Origin: Flavobacterium odoriferum
GTDB lineage: Bacteria > Bacteroidota > Bacteroidia > Flavobacteriales > Flavobacteriaceae
NCBI RefSeq assembly: GCF_025499515.1
Contig: NZ_JAMKFA010000005.1
Coordinates: 1-64,000, forward strand
Direction: 5' to 3'
DNA length: 64,000 nucleotides
A program made the translations under genes and the position numbers. Shown here piece by piece: positions 28,244 to 38,248 of this stretch. The notes beneath the pieces were generated by a model. The model was not told the DNA's origin and searched no databases. It was given only the letters and a program-made list of their open reading frames with translations. Within the stretch, counting starts at the first letter, position 1. Each line of letters starts with the position of its first letter.

Positions 28244-29383
28244 ATGAAAATACTTTTGCTTGGTGAATATAGTCGTTTACATAATTCTTTAAAGGAAGGA
28301 TTCGTTACACTTGGTCATGAAGTATCTATTGTGGGTTGTGGCGATAAGTTCAAACAATTTCCGGTTGATTATTCTATTTATGCTCAAATTTGCAACGATA
28401 ATAAAATCGCTAATTTACTTTACAGAGGAATTCGAAAAGTAATTGGTTTAGATTTTGAAAAAATCGAAAAAGCGATTCGTTTTTATTTGTTAATACCAAA
28501 GTTAAATGACTATCATCATGTGCAATTAATCAATTCTGATGCATTAGAAACTTATCCTATTTTATCTCGTTTTTTGTATAAAAAATTATTTAAAAACATA
28601 CAAAACAGAAGCTTACTCATTTGCGGAGATGAAACGCCAATTGTGGATTATTTGATTAAAAAAGAATTCAAGTATTCTGTTTTAACGCCTTATTTTGAAG
28701 ATAATTCAATAGAAAAAGAATTTCAATTTCCGCTTAAATACAGAAAAAATAGCTATCGAAAAACATTTGATTGGCTAAAAGAAAATTGTCAAAACTTAAT
28801 TACATCAGACTTAGATTATGAAATTCCGATGCGAAAAATGGGATTTCAAACTACGTTTATTCCAAATCCGATAAATACTGATACAATTGCTTTTCAAAAA
28901 ACAGAAAATACTGGTGAAATTGTCATTTTTTTAGGTATAAATCGTTTGAGTTATACTAAAAAAGGAATTATTTATTTTGAAAAAGCATTAGAAATTATTC
29001 AAGAAAAACATGCAGACAAAATCGAAATTATTGTAACAGAAAATCTTCCGTACAAAGAATATATTTCCAAATATAACAAAGCACATATTTTGTTAGACCA
29101 AGTGTTTGCTTATGATCAAGGTTATAATGCTTTAGAAGCTATGGCAAAAGGAAAAGTGGTTTTTACGGGTGCTGAAACCGAATTTTTAAATCAGTATCAA
29201 TTGCAGGAAGACGAAGTTTGTATTAATGCATTGCCTGATGAAAATGAAATTGCTGCAAAACTTTCCTATTTAATTGAACATCCTGAGAAAATGATTAAAA
29301 TCTCAAAAAATGCTCGAAACTTTATTGAAAAAGAGCATAATTATATTGTTATTGCGAAGAAGTATTTAGCGTGTTGGGAATAA
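28244..29383 (+). CDS. GT-B (group 1-like) glycosyltransferase
   Basis: 379 residues. The N-terminus MKILLLGEYSRLHNSLKEGF has the Rossmann start of GT-B enzymes. The C-terminal domain shows FIPNPINTD, EIVIFLGINRLSYTKKG, and QGYNALEAMAKGKVVFTG, which is the EX7E-like donor-binding region of GT4-type enzymes. The acceptor is unknown. Its 3' end overlaps the convergent GT39-like gene by 35 bp. Confidence 0.85.
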   Translation: MKILLLGEYSRLHNSLKEGFVTLGHEVSIVGCGDKFKQFPVDYSIYAQICNDNKIANLLYRGIRKVIGLDFEKIEKAIRFYLLIPKLNDYHHVQLINSDALETYPILSRFLYKKLFKNIQNRSLLICGDETPIVDYLIKKEFKYSVLTPYFEDNSIEKEFQFPLKYRKNSYRKTFDWLKENCQNLITSDLDYEIPMRKMGFQTTFIPNPINTDTIAFQKTENTGEIVIFLGINRLSYTKKGIIYFEKALEIIQEKHADKIEIIVTENLPYKEYISKYNKAHILLDQVFAYDQGYNALEAMAKGKVVFTGAETEFLNQYQLQEDEVCINALPDENEIAAKLSYLIEHPEKMIKISKNARNFIEKEHNYIVIAKKYLACWE

Positions 29384-30698
29384 CATTACTTTTAAAAAAC
29401 ATTAGTACTAAAATTATCATAATAAATTCATAGGGAAAACTATATCTGTCATTTGTTCCAAAAGTTACAATTGCTTGTAAGACCGAATTTCCAAAAACAA
29501 TTACAACAATAATTACTTCATTAGTTAATATCTTATTTTTAAAAAAATGATAAATATAAAAAGGAACTAACAACAAAAAAGATATTCTAAACAATATCAA
29601 AAAAACTCGCTGAAAATACCAAATTCCAACACAAACTTTATTTGCGTATTTAAAATTAAATTTCTCATCATTATATTTAAAAGTTGGCTTCCAAAAATTA
29701 AACCAAGATCTAAAAACAACTTGTTTTAGATATTCACCTGGATTCTCTTTGATTGCAACTTTTGCAAATTTTCCTAATTCAATAGACAATTCTTGAAAAG
29801 TAAGATTGTGCTTGTCAAAAGCTCCTGCTTCATAAGCAAACCATATAGACATTGCTACATCTTTATCTTCTCGAATAGCTTTTTCTCGATAACGCACATA
29901 AGGTTTAGAAATCCAATTGAATTCTTTAGGTGTTTTTTCGGCAAAATAAACACAGTTTTGAGCATTTGTTAATCCGTAATAAGAAGTTGCAGCAAAATAA
30001 CCTGTATTTACTTTATTAACATAACTCCAACCATAATAAGCAATTAAAGAGAAAACTACTAAGATTATATTTTTTGAAAATACAGTTTTAAAAGTTGGTT
30101 TTTTAACTACTAAAAAAGCAAATAATAAAAAAGGTAAAAAAGCATAAAAAGGTTTTATCAATACTAAAAACCCAAAAAATAAACTAAGTCCAATTAAGTT
30201 TTTAAATGTAAGACGTTCTAAAATATTATCAGATATTAAATAGAATAAAATTGAGATAAAAAACAACACTACAGTTTCAACTAAAATATTTGTTTCGTAA
30301 AAAAAAATATTAATGAAACTTCCTAAAAATAAAGTAATTATAAAACTTGCTTTTTGATTAAACTTATAATTTATAAGTGTTTTATACCAAAAAATAGTTG
30401 ATAAAATTCCAATACAAAACTGAAATAAAACAACAAAATATAAATTTTGATTGAAAACCGCAATTATTAGTGGATAACCCGGTGAACGAAGTCCATGATA
30501 ACCCTTCAAATTAAAATCGGAAATTAGTTTACTCAACTCTATATAACCATCAGAATCTGGAAAAATAGTAACCGATGTATAAAAAATTAAAAAGAAAAAA
30601 GCCCTCAATAAAATTCCAAAAATAACAATATTTCGAATTGGATTTTTTATTAAACTTCCTATCAAATCATTTATCCATTTCAATGTTTTTTCAATCAT
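29349..30698 (-). CDS. GT39-like membrane glycosyltransferase
   Basis: 449 residues from the ATG at 30698; the frame is open to 30746, but that would extend 56 bp into the flippase gene. Many transmembrane helices. The first periplasmic loop has FPDSDGYIELSK, an acidic D-x-D-x-Y motif as in protein mannosyltransferases and ArnT. GLRSPGYPLIIAVF is typical of the family. It would use a polyprenyl-phosphate sugar on the outer face of the inner membrane. The start codon overlaps the flippase stop by 8 nt. Confidence 0.75.
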   Translation of the reverse strand: MIEKTLKWINDLIGSLIKNPIRNIVIFGILLRAFFFLIFYTSVTIFPDSDGYIELSKLISDFNLKGYHGLRSPGYPLIIAVFNQNLYFVVLFQFCIGILSTIFWYKTLINYKFNQKASFIITLFLGSFINIFFYETNILVETVVLFFISILFYLISDNILERLTFKNLIGLSLFFGFLVLIKPFYAFLPFLLFAFLVVKKPTFKTVFSKNIILVVFSLIAYYGWSYVNKVNTGYFAATSYYGLTNAQNCVYFAEKTPKEFNWISKPYVRYREKAIREDKDVAMSIWFAYEAGAFDKHNLTFQELSIELGKFAKVAIKENPGEYLKQVVFRSWFNFWKPTFKYNDEKFNFKYANKVCVGIWYFQRVFLILFRISFLLLVPFYIYHFFKNKILTNEVIIVVIVFGNSVLQAIVTFGTNDRYSFPYEFIMIILVLMFFKSNVIPNTLNTSSQ

Positions 30699-31956
30699 TT
30701 TTGTTATTTTTAAAGAACAATTTTCTAAACATAAACAAAACCACAAAAAATGTTATAGCATTTGCAATTACATACGCTTCCATAACTCCTTTTACTTGAA
30801 GCGAATCAAACAGAAAAAAACTAAAAACTAAAAATAGTCCATTATAGATAATTTCAATAAAAATATATTTTGAAACCATAGCTTTTACAAGGATTTGAAA
30901 GCCAAAAGCTAAAGTCATCACTCGAAATAAATCGCCAATAAGTTGCCAAATCAACAATTCACTCACCGGTTGAAATTCTGAAGTTAATGCAATTGAAATT
31001 ATGATATTTTTTAATAAAAAAACTAAAAAAAGAACGCAGATAAAAACGGGAATCAGTATTCTAAAATAATATTTTAATTCGGTTTTAAATTCATCATCAG
31101 TTTTTAAAGCTGATAACTTTGGCAAATAATACAACGACAATCCAGCGCTAAAAAACATCATGTAAAAACCCGATATTCTGGTAATTGCTTCCCAAATTCC
31201 TGCGTTGTATAAACTTGAATTATCAATAATATAATTACGAATTAAAATGGTCGTAACTGGAATTAAAATTGCACTTACTAAAGCCATTCCTATAAATTTC
31301 GATATTATTTTTAGATAATGAGATTGAAATTTGAAAGAAAAAGAAAATTGCTTTCTCACAAAAAAAACAGCGACAAAAAAGCTGATAAAATCGGCAATTG
31401 CAATTGCAAAAAAAGCACCCTCCAACTTTTGTTGATAAATAAAATAAAACGAACTTACAAACAAGAAAATATTCGTAATAATTTGAATACCAACTATTTT
31501 CTTAAATTCTTGATTGGCATTAAAAATTGTGATTAGCAATGTTTGCAGAACAAAAAAAGGTAATAACACAGCAAAATAGCTCAAATAAACCGAAAAAACT
31601 GTAGTTTGAAATAAATAAGAACTTAACGATTCTGCGAACAAAAAAATTAATATTGTTAATACAAATGATAATCCCAAAAAGAATACTAAAAAAGAAGAAA
31701 CAATACTGTTTCGTTCTTCTTTACTATCCGAATTTTCTAAAAACAACTTGATTAAGCCTTCTTTTAAGCCTAAAACACTAATCGATTTGAATAAAGTTGT
31801 GAAACTTTTAAAATTCCCCGTTAATGCCATTCCGTTTGGTCCTAAAAACTCAGAAATGATTCGCACAGAGAAAATTCCCAATACAAATTGAACCAAGACG
31901 CCAAAGGCATTTAGCGATAAAACTTTAAGTAACTTATGTTTTTCAAAAAAACTCAA
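30691..31956 (-). CDS. Wzx-type polysaccharide flippase
   Basis: About 421 residues with 12 hydrophobic helices; the GFYMMFFSAGLSLYYLPKLS region is typical of O-antigen translocases of the MATE/MOP superfamily. It flips lipid-linked oligosaccharides across the inner membrane. No ATG is available near the start. The TTG at 31956, 1 bp after the upstream stop, is preferred; a TTG at 31998 would overlap the acyltransferase gene by 41 bp and translate its conserved end. Start confidence is low. Confidence 0.85.
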   Translation of the reverse strand: MSFFEKHKLLKVLSLNAFGVLVQFVLGIFSVRIISEFLGPNGMALTGNFKSFTTLFKSISVLGLKEGLIKLFLENSDSKEERNSIVSSFLVFFLGLSFVLTILIFLFAESLSSYLFQTTVFSVYLSYFAVLLPFFVLQTLLITIFNANQEFKKIVGIQIITNIFLFVSSFYFIYQQKLEGAFFAIAIADFISFFVAVFFVRKQFSFSFKFQSHYLKIISKFIGMALVSAILIPVTTILIRNYIIDNSSLYNAGIWEAITRISGFYMMFFSAGLSLYYLPKLSALKTDDEFKTELKYYFRILIPVFICVLFLVFLLKNIIISIALTSEFQPVSELLIWQLIGDLFRVMTLAFGFQILVKAMVSKYIFIEIIYNGLFLVFSFFLFDSLQVKGVMEAYVIANAITFFVVLFMFRKLFFKNNKND

Positions 31957-31957
31957 A

Positions 31958-32527
31958 TTAAATTTCTTTAATAATTTTTGCTGGATTTCCAACAGCAACT
32001 ACATTAGCAGGAATACTTTTTGTTACAACAGAACCATTACCAATTACCGAATTTTCACCAATAGTTACACCTTTCAAAATAGTAACATTATCACCAATAA
32101 AGGCATTCTTTTTAATTGTAATTTCAGCAAATTTTGGCGTTCCTGAAAATCGTTTCTCAATCGCTAAATCATGTCCATCGTTATCAAGAATAGCACAATT
32201 TATTCCTATCAAAACATTATCATGAATCGTGACTTTTGAAAGCGATTCGATGGAACAATTGTTATTAATTGAAACATCATTTCCAATGAAAATTTCACTT
32301 TCTGAACTTCTTGCTTCAAAATAAGAGTAATGTGAATAATAGTTTGGTGAATTTACAACTCCAATTTGAACATTTTTTCCAAACGATATTTTACCTTTTC
32401 CGTTTAAAAGTAATGGATGATATAATTTGGGCTGACCAAAAACCTGCTGACAAGTTGATAAACTTTTATATTTTATTATACGAAGCTTTATAAAAGCAAA
32501 TTGTTTCAATTGATGCAGAATTCCCAT
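31958..32527 (-). CDS. Left-handed beta-helix acyltransferase
   Basis: 189 residues. Hexapeptide repeats of the [LIV]-G-x4 type build a left-handed beta-helix (IFIGNDVSINNNCSIES, IGDNVTILKGVTIGENSVIGNGS). The catalytic histidine lies in LDNDGHDL. The C-terminus AVGNPAKIIKEI is the usual acetyl-CoA-binding end. With the aminotransferase directly upstream (1 bp apart) and the FdtA-like cupin, a role as sugar N-acetyltransferase (FdtC-like) is the best inference; O-acetylation of a glycan is the alternative. Confidence 0.82.
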   Translation of the reverse strand: MGILHQLKQFAFIKLRIIKYKSLSTCQQVFGQPKLYHPLLLNGKGKISFGKNVQIGVVNSPNYYSHYSYFEARSSESEIFIGNDVSINNNCSIESLSKVTIHDNVLIGINCAILDNDGHDLAIEKRFSGTPKFAEITIKKNAFIGDNVTILKGVTIGENSVIGNGSVVTKSIPANVVAVGNPAKIIKEI

Positions 32528-32528
32528 T

Positions 32529-33632
32529 TTAATAACGATTTAAAGTTGTAATAATATGCTCAATTTCAACATCTGTCAACGTTGCATTCATTGGAATACT
32601 CAAAACCTCATCATGAATTTTCTCAGTAATTGGAAACGATAAATGGTTCCAATTAGGCAACGCTTTTTGTTTGTGTGGCGGAATTGGATAATGAATCATC
32701 GTTTCTATTTCGTTATTTTTTAAATAATTTTGAAGTGCTTGACGGTTTGGAGTGCGAATGATAAATAAATGAAATACATGATTTTCGCTCCCATCCCAAA
32801 ATGGCAATACTATTTTATCATTTTTAATTTCAGAAAGATAGCGTTTTGCAATTTGTCTTCTAATTTGATTTTCAGTGTCTAAATGAGACAATTTTACATT
32901 TAAAAAAGCTGCTTGCAACTCATCTAAACGTGAATTTACACCAATAATTTCGTTTTCATATTTTATTTTTGAGCCATAATTTCGTAACGAGAATATAACA
33001 TCAGCCAACTCATCATCGTTAGTTGTAATCGCACCACCATCCCCAAGAGCACCTAAATTTTTACTTGGATAAAAGCTGTAGGCTGTAGCACCTAAATTTT
33101 TGAATTCTGAATCCTGAATTCTGACTTTTTCAGTACCATGAGCTTGAGCTGCATCTTCAACTACTAACAAATTATGTTTATGAGCAATTGCATTTATTTC
33201 TTCCATTTCGCACAATTGACCATATAAATGAACGGGTAAAATAGCTTTGGTTTTTGAAGTGATTTTTTCTTCAATCAAATCTGGATTAATGTTGTATGTT
33301 TCTAATTTTGGTTCCACTAAAACTGGAACTAAATCGGATTGTAAAACAGCTAAAATACTGGCGATATAGGTATTTGCAGGTACAATAACTTCATCACCTT
33401 TTTGCAATTTTCCTAATTGAATGTAGGCTTTAAAAATTAAGACTAAAGCGTCTAAACCATTTCCAACGCCTATACAATGTTTTGTCCCACAATAGTTTGC
33501 AAAATCAGCTTCAAATGTTTTGACTTCATTTCCTAAAATATACCAACCATTCGCTAAAAATTGCTTCATTTTTTCTTGGAGTGCAATTTCAAACGGTTGG
33601 TTTATTTTTTTTAAATTTAGGAATTGAATCAT
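32529..33632 (-). CDS. DegT/DnrJ/EryC1/StrS sugar aminotransferase
   Basis: 367 residues. PLP enzyme that aminates a keto sugar bound to a nucleotide. PLP lysine in [17 protein letters not shown]; phosphate-binding [21 protein letters not shown]-terminal HLFIIR and HYPIPPHKQ as in FdtB/QdtB. Substrate is probably the 3-keto-6-deoxy sugar made by the FdtA-like cupin. It overlaps the upstream FemAB/GNAT gene by 4 nt (ATGA) and abuts the acyltransferase. Confidence 0.92.
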   Translation of the reverse strand: MIQFLNLKKINQPFEIALQEKMKQFLANGWYILGNEVKTFEADFANYCGTKHCIGVGNGLDALVLIFKAYIQLGKLQKGDEVIVPANTYIASILAVLQSDLVPVLVEPKLETYNINPDLIEEKITSKTKAILPVHLYGQLCEMEEINAIAHKHNLLVVEDAAQAHGTEKVRIQDSEFKNLGATAYSFYPSKNLGALGDGGAITTNDDELADVIFSLRNYGSKIKYENEIIGVNSRLDELQAAFLNVKLSHLDTENQIRRQIAKRYLSEIKNDKIVLPFWDGSENHVFHLFIIRTPNRQALQNYLKNNEIETMIHYPIPPHKQKALPNWNHLSFPITEKIHDEVLSIPMNATLTDVEIEHIITTLNRY

Positions 33633-34606
33633 AATAAAATGTTTTCTAAAAGTGAATAATTTTTGGTTTCGATTTCATAAAAACTTTGAACCATTGTTCG
33701 TGCGCCAAAACTTTCTTTCCAAAATAAAATTCCTTCCTTTATTTTTCTTCCATTTTCTTCATTTGATGGTCCAAAATCAAAGTAAAGTTTGTGTTTAAAC
33801 TCTTTAATCAAAAAATCATATAAAAAATCTAAACTACCTAATTCATTTTTATCTGAGTTTCCAGAAATATATTGTGGTTTTGCTACATTATCGTAAATAA
33901 ACATAGTAGTTCCGGCTACAATTTTATCTTCTTTATACACATTAAATTGTCTAATATTGTTTGGGAATTTTGATTTTAAAAATGATATTTCATCAATTGT
34001 ATGAACTGGTTTTGCTTGGTGTTTTTGTTTTAAATTAGGAATTAAAATTTCATTCCAAAATAGTTCAAACGAACTTTCCTCTTTAACAATTAATTCATTT
34101 TTAACACCGCGATTTATAGTTTGTTTTCTGTCTTTAGAAAATTTATAATGTGTTCTCAAATCTAAAACTGATAAACTATCTCTTCTAACTAATTTCGCAT
34201 TTATGATAAAACTTAAATATTCCATTTCTTCAGAAGGAAATTTGGCATAAAACGAAGGCAATTGTTTTAAATTTAGTGTTGAAATTCCATTTTCGTTCAA
34301 AAAATGTAGCAAATTGAATGTTATTTCAATTACTTCTTGCAATTTTGTTTTTTCATTTAAAATTAATCCTCCATAAGTTAATCCTTGATGTGAATAAACT
34401 ACATCTTCTAACCTATTAGCTGGTAAAATGGCTTTCAAATTTTGATTTTCGTCAAAAATTAAGAGTGAGAAATCTTGAAATCTATCGCTGTGATATTCCA
34501 TAAAATCGCGATGAAATAAAAAAGTAGCATTTTTAGCAGTTGCTACAAATTCATTCCAAGTTGAATAATCTGTTGATTGATATTTTCTAACGATATAATT
34601 CTTCAA
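33629..34606 (-). CDS. FemAB/GNAT-fold acyl- or aminoacyltransferase
   Basis: 325 residues with two tandem GNAT-like halves as in FemAB/BioF2 proteins. The second half contains [20 protein letters not shown] and then [26 protein letters not shown], the conserved end of this family. Members attach acyl or amino-acid groups to sugars or peptidoglycan. It is the first gene of a five-gene minus-strand run with the aminotransferase, acyltransferase, flippase and GT39-like enzyme, so it may decorate the same amino sugar. Confidence 0.75.
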   Translation of the reverse strand: MKNYIVRKYQSTDYSTWNEFVATAKNATFLFHRDFMEYHSDRFQDFSLLIFDENQNLKAILPANRLEDVVYSHQGLTYGGLILNEKTKLQEVIEITFNLLHFLNENGISTLNLKQLPSFYAKFPSEEMEYLSFIINAKLVRRDSLSVLDLRTHYKFSKDRKQTINRGVKNELIVKEESSFELFWNEILIPNLKQKHQAKPVHTIDEISFLKSKFPNNIRQFNVYKEDKIVAGTTMFIYDNVAKPQYISGNSDKNELGSLDFLYDFLIKEFKHKLYFDFGPSNEENGRKIKEGILFWKESFGARTMVQSFYEIETKNYSLLENILL

Positions 34607-34716
34607 AACTTATTTTTAATTGCGGAAAATTACTAATTTTTTAGTTGAGAAAGTTTCAATATTACATTTTTTAAAAAAAATATAGTAAATTGGAACCATA
34701 ATTTCTCAATAACAAT

Positions 34717-36507
34717 GTGTTGAAAAAGATTTTTTATCTCAGTTTTATACTTTTAATTTTATTACCTATTACTACTAAAGGCCAGGATATATCATTATAC
34801 GAACAAGTAAATGGGCGTTATGATTTTACTCTGGTGGGAAATACTATGAATAGTGCTGAAAATAATCCTTCTCCATTTTTAGTTACAGGAAATTCATCTT
34901 CAGCAGATTTGACTTTAAATCCAGATGATACTCTAATAAAAGCTTATTTGTACTGGGCTGGAAGCGGAGATGGTGATTTTAATGTTGACCTTAATGGCAT
35001 ACCAATAAGCGCCGAAAGAACATTTAGTCATTCCCGCGTTTTTGCACCAAACACATTTACATACTTTTGCGCTTTTAAAGATATAACATCTATTGTTCAA
35101 GCTACTGGAAATGGTACTTATACTTTATCTAATTTAGATATTTCTCCGTTTGAAATACTTCATAATACACGTAAAACAAACTTTGCAGGTTGGGCAATCT
35201 TAATAATTTATCAAAATGATGCTCTGCCATTAAACCAATTAAATATTTACGATGGTTTACAAGGTGTTCCAGATAATCTTCAAATCGATTTAACTAACTT
35301 GTATGTATTGGACAATAGCGATGCTACAGCTGGATTTATTGCTTGGGAAGGGGATTCACAATTAGCAACAGAGACTTTTTCGGTAAATGGAGTTGTGTTA
35401 AGTAATGCTTCAAATCCTTCTAATAATGTTTTTAACAGTACAAGTTCTGTAACTGGAAGTTCGAGTTTATTTAATATGGACTTAGACATTTATGAAATTG
35501 AAGATTATGTTGCAATTGGTGATACTGATGCAACAATAACATTATCCTCTTTTCAAGATTTTATTATGATAAGTACTGTAATTACAAAATTAAATAGCCA
35601 ATTACCAGATGCTACAATAGTATTAGATAATTACACAACATCTTGTAATTCTGGAACTATAAATTTAGATTATACTGTATTTAACATTAATAGTACCGAA
35701 TTATTACCTGCAAATACGCCCATTTCATTCTACATAGGAACTACATTAGTTGGTACATCCTTTACACAATTTGACATTCCGATTGGTGGTAATGAAATTG
35801 GAAACACAATTATAACAATTCCAGTAGGAACTCCTGAAACATTTACAATTCTAGCGGTAGTAGATGATACAGGTGATGGAACTGGAATAATTACTGAACT
35901 TGCTGAAAATAATAATACTTTTGAGTTTGAAGTTTCGCAATGGTTATCACCAGAATTTAACGATTTATCAGATTTGACTAGCTGTAATTTAGGTTTTACA
36001 AGAGGATTTTTTGACTTTTCAAGTTATGAAGAAATGGTAAAAACCGATGTCAATCAAGTGGTCTCATTTCATGAATTTTTAGATGACGCAACAAACAATA
36101 TCAATCCGATAAATAATACTTCAAACTACGAAGCTTTTTATACACCAAAAGAAATTTTTGTTCGCATTGAAAATGAACATTGTTATTCAATTACTTCTTT
36201 TAATTTATTAACGCGAAATTGTCCGCCAACAATTTATAACGCCGTTTCTGCAAATAATGATTTTAGCAACGATGCTTTCTTTATTGATGGATTACGAGAT
36301 ATTTTTGTGAATTTTGAATTAGAAATTTACAGTCGATGGGGTAAACATTTGTGGACGGGAAATCAAAACAAACCCGATTGGGATGGAACTGTTCCTGATG
36401 GAATTGGGAATCAAAAAGCTGCCGCAGGAACTTACTATTATATTTTATATCTGAATGATCCAGATTATCCTGACCCTTTGACTGGCTTCTTATATCTTAC
36501 TTATTAA
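34717..36507 (+). CDS. T9SS type-B-sorted surface protein with a CARDB-like domain
   Basis: 596 residues from a GTG start at 34717 (no ATG is nearby; TTG at 34720 is possible). Signal peptide LKKIFYLSFILLILLPITTKGQ. The N-terminal half is a beta-rich domain with conserved YLYWAGSGDGDFNV and AGWAILIIYQND segments. A CARDB/Ig-like domain (about 305-405) precedes the C-terminal sorting domain: LEIYSRWGKHLWTG, PDWDGT, AAAGTYYYILYLND, GFLYLTY. That ending is the gliding-motility-associated type B signal. It sits at the edge of the glycan locus, and its stop is 2 bp from that of the convergent RDD gene. Confidence 0.85.
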   Translation: MLKKIFYLSFILLILLPITTKGQDISLYEQVNGRYDFTLVGNTMNSAENNPSPFLVTGNSSSADLTLNPDDTLIKAYLYWAGSGDGDFNVDLNGIPISAERTFSHSRVFAPNTFTYFCAFKDITSIVQATGNGTYTLSNLDISPFEILHNTRKTNFAGWAILIIYQNDALPLNQLNIYDGLQGVPDNLQIDLTNLYVLDNSDATAGFIAWEGDSQLATETFSVNGVVLSNASNPSNNVFNSTSSVTGSSSLFNMDLDIYEIEDYVAIGDTDATITLSSFQDFIMISTVITKLNSQLPDATIVLDNYTTSCNSGTINLDYTVFNINSTELLPANTPISFYIGTTLVGTSFTQFDIPIGGNEIGNTIITIPVGTPETFTILAVVDDTGDGTGIITELAENNNTFEFEVSQWLSPEFNDLSDLTSCNLGFTRGFFDFSSYEEMVKTDVNQVVSFHEFLDDATNNINPINNTSNYEAFYTPKEIFVRIENEHCYSITSFNLLTRNCPPTIYNAVSANNDFSNDAFFIDGLRDIFVNFELEIYSRWGKHLWTGNQNKPDWDGTVPDGIGNQKAAAGTYYYILYLNDPDYPDPLTGFLYLTY

Positions 36508-36509
36508 AA

Positions 36510-37250
36510 TTACATATTTTGAGTGTAATAGTTGTAATCCTTTAATAAAGTTCTAATAAAATCTTGATCATTTCCAGATTGATTTTTTATTCCGGTAACC
36601 GAAAGTACTTTTTCTCGCAACTTAATTATGGTAGCAAAATCTCTTGTTGTAATAGCAGTTTCAAACGTTTCTTTAATAATTCTAACATCATTATCAGATA
36701 ATTTAATCACTAAAGGATATGTTGGTACATAATCTGAATTAATATCTTGAATAATGGTGTGGTTTATATTGACCTTATTTTTCAAAGTAATCACGGCAGT
36801 ACCAGCAGCCATATCACCTAAACGTTGACTTTTTTTACTTGCAATTACAGCTATTAAAGCAATAATTCCGTATCCAATAAGAATTTCAACCAATCTAAAC
36901 AACCATCGTATTAAATAATCCCCAAAACCAGCTTGATATCCATCTAACTTAATTACTTTGGTTTTCATTATACGTTTACCAATTGTTTGACCCTCCCACA
37001 AACTTTCTTGAACAATGGTATAAAACATTATAGGCGAATAAATTATTCCATAAGCCCCCATAACAGACCAAGTATCCATCGCTTCAATTGTAGTTGATAA
37101 ACCAGTGATATCTAAAAGAACACCAACTACAACTGCATAAGCTATCATAACAAGAATATCAAGCAGTTGCGCAAAAATTCGATCACCTACAGAAGCCGCA
37201 GTAAAATTTATATTTACATTTTGTGTCGTATTTATTGATAATTGTGTCAT
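36510..37250 (-). CDS. RDD-domain membrane protein
   Basis: 246 residues. The RDD family signature region is visible: ASVGDRIFAQLLDILV with Arg and Asp, then QTIGKRIMKTKVI and SQRLGDMAAGTAVI. Three or four membrane helices occupy about 25-150. The C-terminal about 90 residues are a cytoplasmic tail. It is divergent from the SpoIIM gene with only 20 bp between the start codons. RDD, SpoIIM, DUF4129, MoxR and DUF58 genes often cluster in bacteria; the shared role is unknown. Confidence 0.85.
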   Translation of the reverse strand: MTQLSINTTQNVNINFTAASVGDRIFAQLLDILVMIAYAVVVGVLLDITGLSTTIEAMDTWSVMGAYGIIYSPIMFYTIVQESLWEGQTIGKRIMKTKVIKLDGYQAGFGDYLIRWLFRLVEILIGYGIIALIAVIASKKSQRLGDMAAGTAVITLKNKVNINHTIIQDINSDYVPTYPLVIKLSDNDVRIIKETFETAITTRDFATIIKLREKVLSVTGIKNQSGNDQDFIRTLLKDYNYYTQNM

Positions 37251-37270
37251 ATTTTATATTTTAGCATTTC

Positions 37271-38248
37271 ATGAGAGAAATAGCATTCATAAAGCAAAAT
37301 AAAGAAAAATGGCTTGAATTTGAACAAGCAATTTTTGGTAAAGCTAAAAAAAATCCAGATGATTTAGCCAATCTGTATATACATTTAGTGAATGATTTGT
37401 CGTATGCACAAACGTATTACCCTAAAAGTAAGACAGTTGTCTATCTAAATCATTTAGCGGCACAAACCTATCAAAAAATTTATAAAACTAAAAGAACAGA
37501 AACCAATCGAATAAAACATTTCTTTTTAACCGAAGTGCCTCTTTTAGTTTATCAATACAGAAGATACATTTTATATGCGTTTTTGATTTTTGGGATTTTA
37601 ACTGCTATTGGAGTTGTTTCGGCTAAAAACGACGATACATTTGTTCGCTTAATATTAGGCGACCATTATGTAAACATGACTTTAGAAAACATTGAAGACG
37701 GAAATCCGGTTGCGGTTTATAAAACGGGAAGCAACTGGGGTGGTTTTATAGCTATAACGCTAAATAATCTTAAAGTTGGAGCACTCTCTTACTTTTTTGG
37801 TATTTTTTTAGGAATAGGAACGTTTTACATTTTGCTTATAAATTGCACAAGGTTGGGCGCATTTCAATACATCTTCTATCAAAATAACGTTTTTTGGGAA
37901 AGTGTTAGAGGAATTTGGATTCATGGTTCAATGGAAATTTTTGCAATGATAATTGAAGCAGGTGCCGGATTTATTTTAGGAGCCAGTATTTTATTTCCAC
38001 AAACTTTTTCTCGCTTAAATTCGTTTAAAATTGGTTTTCAAAATAGTTTCAAAATATTTTTAAGCACTATGCCTTTTACATTTGCTGCAGGTTTTTTAGA
38101 AGGCTACATAACTAGATATTCTATGGAAATGCCTACCTATTTAAGTGTTGGTATTATTCTAATAACCTTATCAATAATTAGTTTTTACTATTTAATTTAT
38201 CCGTTTATTGTTCATAAAAAAGCAAAAAAATATGTTTCAACTTTATAA
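37271..38248 (+). CDS. Stage II sporulation protein M-like membrane protein
   Basis: 325 residues. The DUF95/SpoIIM family signature is present: FFGIFLGIGTFYILLINC, GSMEIFAMIIEAGAGFILG and LEGYITRY. Five or so membrane helices follow a cytoplasmic N-terminus of about 95 residues. Despite the name it is widespread in non-sporulating bacteria. It is first of six co-directional genes and overlaps the next by 17 bp. Confidence 0.85.
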   Translation: MREIAFIKQNKEKWLEFEQAIFGKAKKNPDDLANLYIHLVNDLSYAQTYYPKSKTVVYLNHLAAQTYQKIYKTKRTETNRIKHFFLTEVPLLVYQYRRYILYAFLIFGILTAIGVVSAKNDDTFVRLILGDHYVNMTLENIEDGNPVAVYKTGSNWGGFIAITLNNLKVGALSYFFGIFLGIGTFYILLINCTRLGAFQYIFYQNNVFWESVRGIWIHGSMEIFAMIIEAGAGFILGASILFPQTFSRLNSFKIGFQNSFKIFLSTMPFTFAAGFLEGYITRYSMEMPTYLSVGIILITLSIISFYYLIYPFIVHKKAKKYVSTL

